Below, in pieces: positions 51,813 through 61,966 of a stretch of 64,000 nt of DNA. Every line of letters starts with the position of its first letter. Position 1 is the first letter of the stretch. Position numbers and translations under genes: made by a program. The stretch is from DATAAP01 sp041690495 (GTDB lineage: Bacteria > Pseudomonadota > Alphaproteobacteria > CACIAM-22H2). The stretch covers positions 496,001 through 560,000 of the forward strand of contig JAWLHE010000001.1 in NCBI GenBank assembly GCA_041690495.1. Reading direction: 5' to 3'. The notes under the pieces are model-generated. The model had not been told where the DNA came from. It was given only the letters and a program-made list of their open reading frames with translations, and ran no database searches.

Positions 51813-54071
51813 TCAGGCGGAGGAACGCGGGGTGAAGCTCCGGGTCGAGAGATATTGCGGCGGCCAGGGCAGGTCGTAGCCCTGCTCGTAGGCGGCGTGG
51901 CGCGTCCAGTACGGGTCGTAGAGATGGGCTCGCGCCAGCACGCAGAGATCGGCGCGTCCGGCGGCGAGGATCGAGTTCACATCGGTCCATGAAGAGATAT
52001 TGCCGACGGTCATGGTCGGCATGTCGGCTTCGTGGCGGACGCGGTCGGCGAACGGCGTCTGGAACAGACGGCCGTAGACCGGCTTTGCATCCGGCACCGT
52101 CTGCCCGGCCGAGACGTCGACGATATCGCAGCCATGCGCCTTGAGGGCGCGCGCGACGATCACGGCATCGTCGGGCGTGAAGCCGCCGGGCACCCAGTCG
52201 GTCGCCGAGATTCGCACCGATATCGGCTTCGCCCGGGGCCACACCGCGCGAACCGCATCGAACACCTCGAGCGGAAACCGCATGCGGTTCTCGACCGTGC
52301 CGCCGTACTGGTCGGTGCGCCTGTTGGTCAGCGGCGAAAGGAAGCTCGCCAGCAGATAACCGTGGGCGAAATGCAGCTCGATCATGTCGAAGCCGGCCTG
52401 CTCCGCCATATGCGCCGCGCGCACGAAATCCTCCCGCACCTGGTCCATGTCGGCTCGGTCCATTTCCTTCGGCACCTGCGAGTGCGGCAGATAGGGGATG
52501 GGCGAGGGCGCCAGGATCTGCCAGTTGCCATCGGGAAGCGGCTCGTCGATGCCTTCCCAGGCGAGCCGCGTGGAGCCCTTGCGGCCGGCATGGGCGAGCT
52601 GCATGCCGATCTTCGCCGGGCTGTTTCTGTGCACGAAATCGACGACGCGCTTCCACGCCGCGACGTGCTCCGGCTTATACATGCCCGCACAGCCGGGGCT
52701 GATGCGGCCCTCGCGGCTGATATCGGTCATTTCGGTCATCACCAGCCCGGCGCCGCCGAGCGCGCGGCTGCCGATGTGGACGAGATGCCAGTCGTCGGGC
52801 GTGCCGTCCTCCGCCGAATACTGGCACATCGGCGATACGACGACGCGATTGGGGATCACCATGTCGCGCAGGCGGAAAGGCGTGAACATCGGCGGCGGCG
52901 GCGACTCGACCGGCACGTTGACGCCCGACTGGTTCGCCGACTTGCCGGCGAACCAGCGGTCGACCTCGTTCACGAATTTCGGGTCGCGGATGCGCAGGTT
53001 CGCGTGCGTGATGCGCAGGCTGCGGGTCAGCATCGAGAAGGCGAACTGGATCGGCTCGAGCCGGCCGAAATAGCGCTCCGTCTCCTCGAACCATTGCAGG
53101 CTGACCTGCGCCGCACGCTGCACGGCGTCGACGCCGGGCCGGCGCTCGACCTCATAGGCGTCGAGCGCCTCGCCCACCTTGCGGTACTTCTGCAGCGCCT
53201 GCGACAGCGAGATCGCATCCTCCATGGCGAGTTTGGTGCCGGAGCCGATCGAGAAATGCGCGGTATGGGCCGCGTCGCCCATCAGCACGATGTTTTCGTG
53301 GTGCCAGCACCGGTTCTTGATCGTCGGAAAGGTTCGCCACATCGAGCGGTTCTTGATGAGGCGTGCGCCCTTCAGCTCGTCGCGGAACAGCGCCTCGCAA
53401 TAGGCGATGGTCTGGTCCTCGTCGGCCTGGTCCAGGCCGGCACGCTTCCACGTGTCCTCGGTGCACTCGACGATGAACGTCGAATACTCCTTGTCGTACT
53501 GGTAGGCGTGGACGCGAAACAGCCCGTGCTGGTTCTGCTTGAAAATGAAGGTGAAGGCGGGAAGCTTCATCTTCGCGCCGAGCCACACGAACTTGTTGCG
53601 CCGCCAGTCGAGCTCGGGGCCGAAATGCTCCGCATACTTGGCCCGGATCCAGGAATTGACGCCGTCCGCGGCCAGGATCAGGTCCGCGTCGCGATAGGGG
53701 GCGAGATCCGTGACCTCCGTCTCGAACTGCAGCCTGATACCGAGGTTGCGTGCCCGCTGCTGCATGATGTTGAGCATCTTCTGGCGCGACATGCCCGCGA
53801 AGCCGTGGCCCGTGGAGCGCAGCACGGTGCCGCCGTAGTGGATATCGATGTCGGTCCAGTGCGCGAAGGCCTTGGTGATGGCGTCGTAGGTCGGGCGGTC
53901 GGCCTCGGCGAAGCCCTGCATCGTTTCATCCGAGAAAACGACGCCGAAGCCGAACGTGTCGTCAGGCCGGTTGCGCTCGATCACGGTAATGTCGTGCGCC
54001 GGGTCGGCATTCTTCATCAGGATGCCGAGATAGAGCCCGGCCGGGCCGCCGCCGATGCTGACGATTTTCAA
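51813..54071 (-). CDS. bifunctional salicylyl-CoA 5-hydroxylase/old-yellow-enzyme oxidoreductase
   Basis: 752 residues from a TTG start with AGGGAGA 7 bases upstream; no ATG fits the frame. N-terminal FAD monooxygenase (residues ~1-380): IVSIGGGPAGLYLGILMK, FGFGVVFSDETMQGF, ILAADGVNSWIRAKY, NIVLMGDAAHTAHFSIGSGT. C-terminal old-yellow-enzyme domain (~395-752): FTPFRLRDMVIPNRVVVSPM, QLAHAGRKGSTRLAW, ELHFAHGYLLASFLSPLTN, VGNISSWTDVN. This fusion matches the salicylyl-CoA 5-hydroxylase type that leads to gentisyl-CoA. It is alone, without CoA ligase or gentisate genes nearby, behind a strong palindrome. Confidence 0.9.
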   Translation of the reverse strand: MKIVSIGGGPAGLYLGILMKNADPAHDITVIERNRPDDTFGFGVVFSDETMQGFAEADRPTYDAITKAFAHWTDIDIHYGGTVLRSTGHGFAGMSRQKMLNIMQQRARNLGIRLQFETEVTDLAPYRDADLILAADGVNSWIRAKYAEHFGPELDWRRNKFVWLGAKMKLPAFTFIFKQNQHGLFRVHAYQYDKEYSTFIVECTEDTWKRAGLDQADEDQTIAYCEALFRDELKGARLIKNRSMWRTFPTIKNRCWHHENIVLMGDAAHTAHFSIGSGTKLAMEDAISLSQALQKYRKVGEALDAYEVERRPGVDAVQRAAQVSLQWFEETERYFGRLEPIQFAFSMLTRSLRITHANLRIRDPKFVNEVDRWFAGKSANQSGVNVPVESPPPPMFTPFRLRDMVIPNRVVVSPMCQYSAEDGTPDDWHLVHIGSRALGGAGLVMTEMTDISREGRISPGCAGMYKPEHVAAWKRVVDFVHRNSPAKIGMQLAHAGRKGSTRLAWEGIDEPLPDGNWQILAPSPIPYLPHSQVPKEMDRADMDQVREDFVRAAHMAEQAGFDMIELHFAHGYLLASFLSPLTNRRTDQYGGTVENRMRFPLEVFDAVRAVWPRAKPISVRISATDWVPGGFTPDDAVIVARALKAHGCDIVDVSAGQTVPDAKPVYGRLFQTPFADRVRHEADMPTMTVGNISSWTDVNSILAAGRADLCVLARAHLYDPYWTRHAAYEQGYDLPWPPQYLSTRSFTPRSSA

Positions 54072-54100
54072 GGCGCATCTCCCTATGAGGGGAAGGATCG

Positions 54101-54130
54101 GAAAATTATTTTAAGCTTAAAGTAATTTTC
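54101..54130. promoter_or_regulatory. 30-base palindrome in the promoter of the salicylyl-CoA hydroxylase gene
   Basis: GAAAATTA (54101-54108) and TAATTTTC (54123-54130) flank the perfect core TTTAAGCTTAAA (54110-54121); only one pair of the 30 bases mismatches. On the minus strand TTGCCG (54136-54131) and TAAAAT (spacing 16) overlap it, so it would cover the core promoter 30-59 bases before the TTG start. AT-rich palindromes of this kind are typical for MarR-type regulators of aromatic-acid genes. No regulator gene is beside it. Confidence 0.6.
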
Positions 54131-54139
54131 GGCAAGCGT

Positions 54140-55951
<1,812 letters not shown>

Positions 55952-56707
55952 TCAGATCAGTCCGGTTATGCCGTCCCAGACCAGCTTGACGCCGGAGACG
56001 AGCAGGAGGCTGTGAACCCAGCGGTAGAACACCGCGTCATTGACCCGGCCGTGCAGCCACACGCCCAGCCACATGCCGGCCGGTGCCAGCGGCAGCAGAA
56101 TGAGGGCGGTGAGCAGATTCTGGTGCGAGAACTGGCCGAGCCACCAATAGGGTATGATCTTCGAGTAGTTGAGAATCGCGAAATACAGTACCGTCGTGCC
56201 GACGAACAGCGTCTTGTCGAGGCGCTGCGGCAGCAGATAGACAGACACCGGCGGGCCGCCCGCATTGGCGACGAAGCTGACCAGCCCAGAGACGCACGAC
56301 CAGACGCTTCCCTTGATCCACGATGGGCCCGCCGCCTGTCCGGCCACGCGCGGCCGCAGCCAGATATTGAGCACGAAGCCGATGGCGATGACGCCGACCA
56401 GCAGCCGGATCCAGTGCTCGTCGAGATAGCGGAATGAGAGATAGCCGAGAAACAGTCCGACCATGGCGCCGGGCAGCATGATCCGCATGTTGGTGCGGTC
56501 CCATTTGTCGCGGTAGGCCCACAGACCGACCAGGTCCATCGCCAGCAGCAGTGGCAGCATGATGGCAGCCGCCTGCGGCACCGGGATGGCGAGCGCCAGC
56601 ATCGGCACGGCCACCGAGCCGAGGCCGCTGCCGAATCCGCCTTTCGAGATTCCGGTGATCAGGAAGGCGGGAACGGCGAGGATATAAAACAGCGGGTCGG
56701 TGATCAC
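55952..56707 (-). CDS. TauE/SafE-family sulfite/organosulfur exporter-like permease
   Basis: 251 residues, GTG start, about eight membrane segments. TauE/SafE pattern: FLITGISKGGFGSGLGSVAVPMLAL, quoted in part as ISKGGFGSGLGSVAVPML, then PLLLAMDLVGLWAYRDKWDR, LPGAMVGLFLGYLSF, and the second repeat SFVANAGGPPVSVYLLPQRL. Members move sulfite, sulfoacetate or other anions; the substrate is unknown. It is immediately ahead of recQ. The start is divergent from the zinc-ribbon gene with 155 bases between. Confidence 0.87.
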   Translation of the reverse strand: MITDPLFYILAVPAFLITGISKGGFGSGLGSVAVPMLALAIPVPQAAAIMLPLLLAMDLVGLWAYRDKWDRTNMRIMLPGAMVGLFLGYLSFRYLDEHWIRLLVGVIAIGFVLNIWLRPRVAGQAAGPSWIKGSVWSCVSGLVSFVANAGGPPVSVYLLPQRLDKTLFVGTTVLYFAILNYSKIIPYWWLGQFSHQNLLTALILLPLAPAGMWLGVWLHGRVNDAVFYRWVHSLLLVSGVKLVWDGITGLI

Positions 56708-56790
56708 ATGGGTGCAATAAGCGAGGGCAAATCAGTGCTTACCGTGCGGCAGGGCGGTAAACAACACGTGCTTTGCGGGCAAGGCGCAGC

Positions 56791-56820
56791 TTGTCAACGC
56801 CATGGCCACGCCTCTATAAA
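56791..56820 (+). promoter_or_regulatory. candidate sigma-70-type promoter of the zinc-ribbon gene
   Basis: TTGTCA (56791-56796) and TATAAA (56815-56820), spacing 18, 43 bases ahead of the ATG at 56863. Good match to the -35/-10 consensus; start site unmapped. Confidence 0.45.
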
Positions 56821-56862
56821 GCATTGATTTTCTGTGGCCGAGTCGGGGACGCGCCCTCTTCG

Positions 56863-57561
56863 ATGATTCTGACCTGCCCCAACTGCAACGCCCGGTTCCT
56901 GATCAATGCCGCGGCGTTGCGCCCATCCGGCCGGGAGGTGCGCTGCGGGCGCTGCCGCCACCAGTGGTTTGCGACGGCGCCCGAGGACGAACCTGCGGCA
57001 GCGCCCGAGGAAAATCCGGCACCGGATCAGCCGCCGCCACCTCTGCCGCCGCCCGAGGCGTCCTATGACGAGCCGCGGCCGATTCCGCCCGGCTCGAATC
57101 TCCCCGCCATTCCCAAGCGGCGTCGCCCGGTCGGCGTCATTCTCGGATGGCTTCTGTTCCTGCTGGTTCTGATAGCGCTTGGCGTCGTCGTTGCCGAGCG
57201 CGAGCGCGTGATGAGCGCCTATCCCGAGACGCGCCCGCTCTTCGGCGCAGTCGGCTTCGAGGTGCCGCCGATCGACGCGGGCTTGAAGATTATCGACGAG
57301 GCCTGCTCGCGCACGACGCAGGAGGGGCTCCCTGTGCTGATCTGCGAGGGCAAAGTCAGCAATACATCGCAGCACGAGCGTCACGTGCCGACCCTGCGGG
57401 GTGCGTTGCGCGATGCCGCCGGCCGCGAGCTGCAGTCCTGGACTTTCGTCGTGCAGGATAATTCCCTTGCGCCCGGCGAGAGCGTCGCCTTCCGCACCGA
57501 GGTCCGCCAGCCCGCGGCCGCGGCGACCGAACTGTCGATCACCTTCGTGGCCGGCGAATAG
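56863..57561 (+). CDS. MJ0042-type zinc-ribbon protein with DUF3426 domain
   Basis: 232 residues. The N terminus ILTCPNCNARFLI and REVRCGRCRHQWF holds the four zinc cysteines (MJ0042 ribbon). A Pro/Glu-rich linker (~45-80), one membrane helix (VGVILGWLLFLLVLIALGVVVA, quoted as GWLLFLLVLIALGVVV, residues ~87-108) and a C-terminal DUF3426 domain with VLICEGKVSNTSQHERHVP and LRDAAGRELQSWTFVVQDNS follow. So the ribbon faces the cytosol and DUF3426 the periplasm. The role is unknown; in alphaproteobacteria such genes are often near ftsE/ftsX. It precedes the receiver gene by 25 bases. Confidence 0.85.
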   Translation: MILTCPNCNARFLINAAALRPSGREVRCGRCRHQWFATAPEDEPAAAPEENPAPDQPPPPLPPPEASYDEPRPIPPGSNLPAIPKRRRPVGVILGWLLFLLVLIALGVVVAERERVMSAYPETRPLFGAVGFEVPPIDAGLKIIDEACSRTTQEGLPVLICEGKVSNTSQHERHVPTLRGALRDAAGRELQSWTFVVQDNSLAPGESVAFRTEVRQPAAAATELSITFVAGE

Positions 57562-57586
57562 CCGCGCCCAACACGCGCCGGGTGCC

Positions 57587-57952
57587 ATGGCGAAAATCCT
57601 GGTCGCCGAAGACGAAGCGAGCGTGCGCGAGTTCGTGACCCGCGCGCTCACGCATGCCGGGCACGAGGTCGTCACCGTCGTCGACGGTCTGCGTGCGCTC
57701 GATGCCCTGCACGGCGCCAGCTACGACCTGCTTGTCACGGACATCGTCATGCCGGAAATGGACGGCATCACGCTCGCGCTCAAGGTGACCAAGGAGTGGC
57801 CCGGCATGGCGGTCCTGCTGATGACCGGCTATGCGGCCGAGCGCCAGCGCGCCCACAATCTCGAGGCGCTGATTCACCGCGTCATCGCCAAGCCGTTCAG
57901 CCTCGCCGAGTTCCTCGCCGCTGTCGACGAGGCGCTGGCGCGCGAGCGCTGA
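57587..57952 (+). CDS. CpdR-like single-domain response regulator
   Basis: 121 residues from ATG 57587. KILVAEDEASVREFVTRAL, phosphoacceptor Asp52 in LLVTDIVMPEMDGI, Thr/Ser in LLMTGYA and Lys in VIAKPFSL complete the receiver; there is no output domain. The text ILVAEDEASVREFV-ALTHAGHEV with TDIVMPEMDG matches the CpdR type, which in Caulobacter localises the ClpXP protease for cell-cycle proteolysis. That assignment rests on similarity remembered from the family and on the alphaproteobacterial context. It forms a pair with the zinc-ribbon gene. Confidence 0.75.
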   Translation: MAKILVAEDEASVREFVTRALTHAGHEVVTVVDGLRALDALHGASYDLLVTDIVMPEMDGITLALKVTKEWPGMAVLLMTGYAAERQRAHNLEALIHRVIAKPFSLAEFLAAVDEALARER

Positions 57953-57956
57953 GGCT

Positions 57957-58988
57957 TCACTCGAACTGTAGCGAAGGCAGCTTCGCCACCGGAAATCCGG
58001 CAACCGTCAGGCGCCCGTCCTGTGCGGTGACCGGCACGTTGAGCTCGCTGCCGCCGGAAGCGCTCTGCCGCGCCAGCAGGTTGAGCGCGATCTTGAGTGC
58101 GGACGCCTCGCGCGGCCGCATCGCACCGCCGGCGGCGAGCGCGTCGACGGTCTCGCCGTAGCCGCGGATGCGCGTCGTGAAGGCGCCGAGCGGGCGGTTC
58201 TCTGCATCGAGGGCGAGCGTGCCGTTGCCGTCGATGTCGAGCGGCCCCCAGCGCAGCGCGACACGGTTCGCGTCGATGACTCCGCCGCCGTCGCGCCAGC
58301 TTTCGACAGATCGGCCGAGCGGGCCCGGCGGCAGCGAGCCCTTGACGCTGATGTCGAGCTGCAGCGCCTCGATCGTGTTGCCGAGCATATAGCGCGGCGG
58401 CTGCTTCTGACTGATATCCTCGGCCGACAGGGCGAGGTCGAGCACGTCGGTGCGATGGGTCGGCTGCGCCACCCGGTGCGGCGCCAGTTCCAGCCCCACA
58501 TGTCGCGTATAGATGATGGACTCGTCGCCGCGGCGCCGGATCTGTACGTCGCCGAGATCGAGCGAGAGAAGCGCAAGCCTGCCGTCGTCGGTCAGCACAA
58601 TTCGCCCGTCCGGCCGCGCCGCCCGCAGACTCAGGGTCTCGGCGACGCCTCCGGCGCCCCCGGCAACCTCGTGACGGCCGGGAAAGGTGACCGGCACGTC
58701 GTGCAACGCCCACGGCCTGAGTTCGGCGGTCACGGTCTCGCCGCGCCATTCCCACTGCGTGGGCCCGGCGCCGGCCCACGCCCGCGCCACGCCCGTGCCG
58801 CGCCAGGTCAGCGGAAAGCCGTGCACGCCGACCCCGGCATAATCCGCCGTCAGTCCTTCGCGGCGCTGCGCCTCTGCCCACGCGGCCAGACGCCGCACGA
58901 CATCCTGCGCGGTGTAGAACCAGAAAGCGGACCACGCGGCGGCGAAGGCCAGGACCGCGACCAGCGCGATGACGGCAAGGCGGCGCAT
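57957..58988 (-). CDS. DUF2125 family exported or anchored protein
   Basis: 343 residues from ATG 58988. One N-terminal hydrophobic segment (LAVIALVAVLAFAAAWSAFW, residues ~5-24) followed by the family motif WFYTAQDVVRRLAAWAEAQRREGL and YAGVGVHGFPLTW, then beta-rich sequence to the end. DUF2125 proteins are alphaproteobacterial, probably periplasmic, with unknown function. A start further upstream in the same frame would add 51 Arg-rich residues and was rejected. It is convergent with the CpdR-like gene, 4 bases between stops. Confidence 0.85.
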   Translation of the reverse strand: MRRLAVIALVAVLAFAAAWSAFWFYTAQDVVRRLAAWAEAQRREGLTADYAGVGVHGFPLTWRGTGVARAWAGAGPTQWEWRGETVTAELRPWALHDVPVTFPGRHEVAGGAGGVAETLSLRAARPDGRIVLTDDGRLALLSLDLGDVQIRRRGDESIIYTRHVGLELAPHRVAQPTHRTDVLDLALSAEDISQKQPPRYMLGNTIEALQLDISVKGSLPPGPLGRSVESWRDGGGVIDANRVALRWGPLDIDGNGTLALDAENRPLGAFTTRIRGYGETVDALAAGGAMRPREASALKIALNLLARQSASGGSELNVPVTAQDGRLTVAGFPVAKLPSLQFE

Positions 58989-59122
58989 GCGCGCGACCTT
59001 AGCCGACGCCGGTGCGGCGCGGTAGCCGCGATCTCCCGGCCCCGGGGCGCCGCGCCCGCGCATGGGCGCCATGCCGCGGCGCGGCTTTGCCATGCGCCGT
59101 CGCGCGACTATGCTCCGCCCCC

Positions 59123-60022
59123 GTGTCCGACCCTTCCCCACGCATCACCGCACCGCACGCGTCGCTGCTGTGGACCACGCTGGCGCCGGCGCTGTTCGTC
59201 CTGCTGTGGTCGACCGGCTTCATCGGCGCCAAGGCGGGCCTGCCGTATGCGGAACCATTCACGTTCGTCGCGCTGCGCTATCTCTTCGTCGTCGCGCTGA
59301 TGCTGCCGCTGGCGCTGGTCCTGCGCGCCGCCTGGCCGCGGCGCCGGATCGACGTGTTCCATCTCGTTGTCGCCGGGCTGCTGCTGCACGCGGTCTATAT
59401 CGGTGGCGTGTTCGCGTCGATCTATCACGGCCTGCCGGCCGGCATCTCGGCGCTGATCGTCGGCCTGCAGCCACTCTTGACCGCGACCATGGTCGGGCCG
59501 CTGCTGGGCGAGCGGGTGACGGCGCGGCAATGGCTCGGGCTGCTGCTCGGACTTGCCGGCGTCGCACTGGTGCTCGCCAACAAGCTCGCCTTCGACCGCG
59601 CCACCGGCGGCGCCGTGGCTCTTTCGGTGCTGGCGCTGCTCGGCATCACCTTCGGCACGATCTATCAGAAGCGCTTCTGCACCGCCGCCGACATGCGCTC
59701 GAGCGCCGTGATCCAGTTCGCCGCGGCGGGGCTGGCCTGCCTCGCCATCGCATGGCCGCTCGAGACCATGCGCGTCGAGTGGTCGGCGGAGTTCGCGGCG
59801 GCTCTCGCCTGGCTCGTCATCGTCCTGTCGATCGGCACGGTCAGCCTGCTCTATCTCCTGCTGCGACGCGGGGCGGCGGCAAAGATCGCGAGCCTGTTCT
59901 ACCTGGTGCCGCCGGTCACGGCGCTGTTCGCGTGGCTCCTGTTCGGCGAAACGCTCGGCGCGCTGGCCCTCGCCGGCATGGCGCTCGCAGCGGCCGGCGT
60001 GGCGCTGGTGCAGAGGAGCTGA
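59123..60022 (+). CDS. EamA/DMT-superfamily transporter
   Basis: 299 residues with a GTG start (VSDPSPRITAP). Ten membrane segments in two EamA repeats: LFVLLWSTGFIGAKAGLPYAEPFTFVALRYLF (seen as LFVLLWSTGFIGAKAGLPYA), VYIGGVFASIYHGLPAGISALI, QPLLTATMVGPLLGERV, then the second copy ending VPPVTALFAWLLFGETLGAL. Such carriers export metabolites or amino-acid-like compounds; the substrate is unknown. The frame is open further upstream but Arg-rich and unlike a membrane protein. Confidence 0.88.
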   Translation: MSDPSPRITAPHASLLWTTLAPALFVLLWSTGFIGAKAGLPYAEPFTFVALRYLFVVALMLPLALVLRAAWPRRRIDVFHLVVAGLLLHAVYIGGVFASIYHGLPAGISALIVGLQPLLTATMVGPLLGERVTARQWLGLLLGLAGVALVLANKLAFDRATGGAVALSVLALLGITFGTIYQKRFCTAADMRSSAVIQFAAAGLACLAIAWPLETMRVEWSAEFAAALAWLVIVLSIGTVSLLYLLLRRGAAAKIASLFYLVPPVTALFAWLLFGETLGALALAGMALAAAGVALVQRS

Positions 60023-60088
60023 CGCGGCGGCCATTGCGGTGCGTACATGCAAGCCGCTATTAAGGAATGCGGCGCAACAGTAGCGGCG

Positions 60089-60670
60089 ATGATGACCGTC
60101 GGCGAACACGTACCCGAGGACAATGGCTGCCCGCCGCCCGCCGACGGCTCGGACGTCTGGATCTTCGCCTACGGCTCGCTGATGTGGGACCCGGGCTTCC
60201 CGTTCGAGGAGGCGCGTCCCGCCCTCCTCAAGGGCTATCACCGCGCGCTGTGCCTCTATTCGACCCGCTATCGCGGCACGCCGGAGAAACCGGGCCTGGT
60301 GCTCGGGCTCGATCGCGGCGGTGCGTGCCGCGGCATCGCCTATCGCGTTGCCGCCGCCCATGTCGACGAGGCGATGCGATATCTGTGGGAGCGCGAGATG
60401 GTGACGCGCGCCTATCGCTGCCTCACCGTCACGATCCATCTTGCCACCGGTCCGGTCAGGGCGCGCGCCTTCGTCGTCGACCGCAAGCACAGGCAATATG
60501 CCGGCAAGCTTTCCGCCGACCAGCTCGTGCGGTTCGTCTGCCAGGGCCACGGCCAGCGCGGCCCGTGCCGCGCCTATCTCGAGAACACGGTTCGGCACCT
60601 CGACCAGATCGGCGTCCCCGACCGCCGCCTTCACGAGCTCCTGCAGAAAGTCCGTGCGCTCGCCGGCTGA
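60089..60670 (+). CDS. ChaC-type gamma-glutamylcyclotransferase
   Basis: 193 residues from ATG 60089 (an ATG at 60047 would add 14 residues). VWIFAYGSLMWDPGFPFEEARPALLKGYHRALCLYSTRYRGTPEKPGLVLGLDRGG, in parts YGSLMWDPGF, RALCLYSTRYRGTPEKPGLV, and catalytic Glu in YLWEREM; the later parts ARAFVVDRKHRQYAGKLSAD and YLENTVRHLDQIGVPDRRLHEL complete the family. ChaC enzymes cleave glutathione to 5-oxoproline and Cys-Gly. A possible promoter (TTGCGG 60032, TATTAA about 60056) would put the start site after 60047 and supports the shorter form. Confidence 0.88.
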   Translation: MMTVGEHVPEDNGCPPPADGSDVWIFAYGSLMWDPGFPFEEARPALLKGYHRALCLYSTRYRGTPEKPGLVLGLDRGGACRGIAYRVAAAHVDEAMRYLWEREMVTRAYRCLTVTIHLATGPVRARAFVVDRKHRQYAGKLSADQLVRFVCQGHGQRGPCRAYLENTVRHLDQIGVPDRRLHELLQKVRALAG

Positions 60671-60950
60671 CGCGCCGTTGCGGGTGTTTCACCCGTTACG
60701 ACCGTTCGGCCCGTTGCCGCCGTTTCCGCGTTTCGGCTCCGCCGCCCGGTCCGCCCGGCCCGATGGCGGGGCCATTGAATTCATTGAAGAATCGTTGCCC
60801 ACCTCCGCCTGGTTGATCCGTTGCGGCGCGGTCCGCCGCGTTTGCGTCGATTCGGATGAAACGGTCGCCCCAAGTGAAACGCCCGCCAAGGTCCGAGGAC
60901 CCGGCGGGCGTACTTGTCCGGGCGGGAGTGTACCCTTTGGGTCCGTGCGT
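60671..60950. other. 280-base convergent intergenic region
   Basis: Lies between the ends of the ChaC and LysR genes. It contains T-rich GTTTC-type repeats (CCGTTTCCGCGTTTCGGC near 60720-60740) and a strong nested hairpin at 60879-60911. No gene was recognised. Confidence 0.4.
60879..60911. terminator. nested GC-rich hairpin, possible bidirectional terminator
   Basis: ACGCCCGCC (60879-60887) pairs perfectly with GGCGGGCGT (60903-60911), and inside it GGTCC (60890-60894) pairs with GGACC (60897-60901). There is no T-run on either side, so Rho-independent action is uncertain. It lies between two convergent genes, 40 bases from the LysR stop, where a shared stop of transcription would be expected. 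Confidence 0.4.
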
Positions 60951-61856
60951 TCAAGGTGCGGCATGCGCCGCCAGCACCTTGCGCAGCCGCTCGGCGGCGA
61001 AGTCGACGAAGGCGCGCACACGGGCGCTGGCGCGGCGGCCGGCGGGATGGACGAGATGGATGGGGACGGGCGGCCGCTCGAACTCCGACAGCACCACCTT
61101 GAGCCGGCCGCTGCGCAACTCGGGCTGAATCATGTAGGACAGCACACGCGCCAGACCATGACCCGCGACGGCCGCGGCGATCGCCACGTCGGCCGTGTTG
61201 ACGGTCAGCCGGGTCGGCGGCCGGGTCGCCACGCTGCGGCCGTTTTCGGCGAACAGCCATTCCTCCGGTGCCGTCGGCGCGAAGCCGATTGCATCATGCC
61301 GCTCCAGCTCGTCGGGATGGCGCGGCGTGCCGCGCCGCGCCAGATAGTCCGGCGCCGCGCACACCACCCGCCGCACCTCGCCGACCCGCACCGCCGTCAG
61401 GGCGGAATCCGGCAGATGCGCGATGCGCACCGCGACGTCCATGCCCTCGTCGACCAGGTCGACGATGCGGTCGACGAACAAGGTGCGCACCGCGATGCGC
61501 GGATAGCGATCGAGAAAATCAAGCACGACGGGCGTCACGTGCATCCGCCCGAACAGGACCGAAGCGGTCAGCGCCAGCGTGCCGCGCGGCTCGGCATGGT
61601 CGCCGGCGGCCGAGGCCTCCGCGTCCTCGATCTCGGCGAGGATGCGCTTGCAGTCGGCGAGGAAGCGCGTGCCCGCCTCGGTCAGGCGCACGGTGCGCGT
61701 GGTGCGCACGAGCAGGCGCGTGCCTACCCGATCCTCGATCCCCGCGACGGCGCGGGTCACCGCGGGCGGGGACATTCCCAGGCGCCGCGCCGCCGGGGCG
61801 AAGCCGGTGGCCTCGGCCACGGCGACGAACACCCGCATCTGCTCGAGCCGATCCAT
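60951..61856 (-). CDS. LysR-family transcriptional regulator
   Basis: 301 residues. N-terminal helix-turn-helix: MDRLEQMRVFVAVAEATGFA, AARRLGMSPPAVTRAVAGIE, TRLLVRTTRTVRLTEAGTRF; C-terminal LysR substrate-binding domain from ~residue 90. It resembles the many LysR proteins that control a neighbouring glutathione S-transferase or oxidoreductase. It is divergent from the GST gene with 110 bases between starts, containing GAGTT-CTC-AACTC (61898-61910), a weak inverted repeat that could be part of its site. Effector unknown. Confidence 0.92.
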   Translation of the reverse strand: MDRLEQMRVFVAVAEATGFAPAARRLGMSPPAVTRAVAGIEDRVGTRLLVRTTRTVRLTEAGTRFLADCKRILAEIEDAEASAAGDHAEPRGTLALTASVLFGRMHVTPVVLDFLDRYPRIAVRTLFVDRIVDLVDEGMDVAVRIAHLPDSALTAVRVGEVRRVVCAAPDYLARRGTPRHPDELERHDAIGFAPTAPEEWLFAENGRSVATRPPTRLTVNTADVAIAAAVAGHGLARVLSYMIQPELRSGRLKVVLSEFERPPVPIHLVHPAGRRASARVRAFVDFAAERLRKVLAAHAAP

Positions 61857-61966
61857 AGATTATTCCTGAAGTTGCAATAGTTCCTTGTCAACGACGAGAG
61901 TTCTCAACTCAGTATGGAATTATCATCCTGCGACGGTCCGTCACCGCGATGAGGGGAGGCCCGAAC

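Noticed and set aside
52032..54125. 697-codon open frame on the plus strand opposite the salicylyl-CoA hydroxylase gene
   Set aside because: Composition is Arg/Ala/Val-rich noise, no domain, and it is fully antisense to a gene with two recognisable domains; long antisense frames are expected at this GC content.
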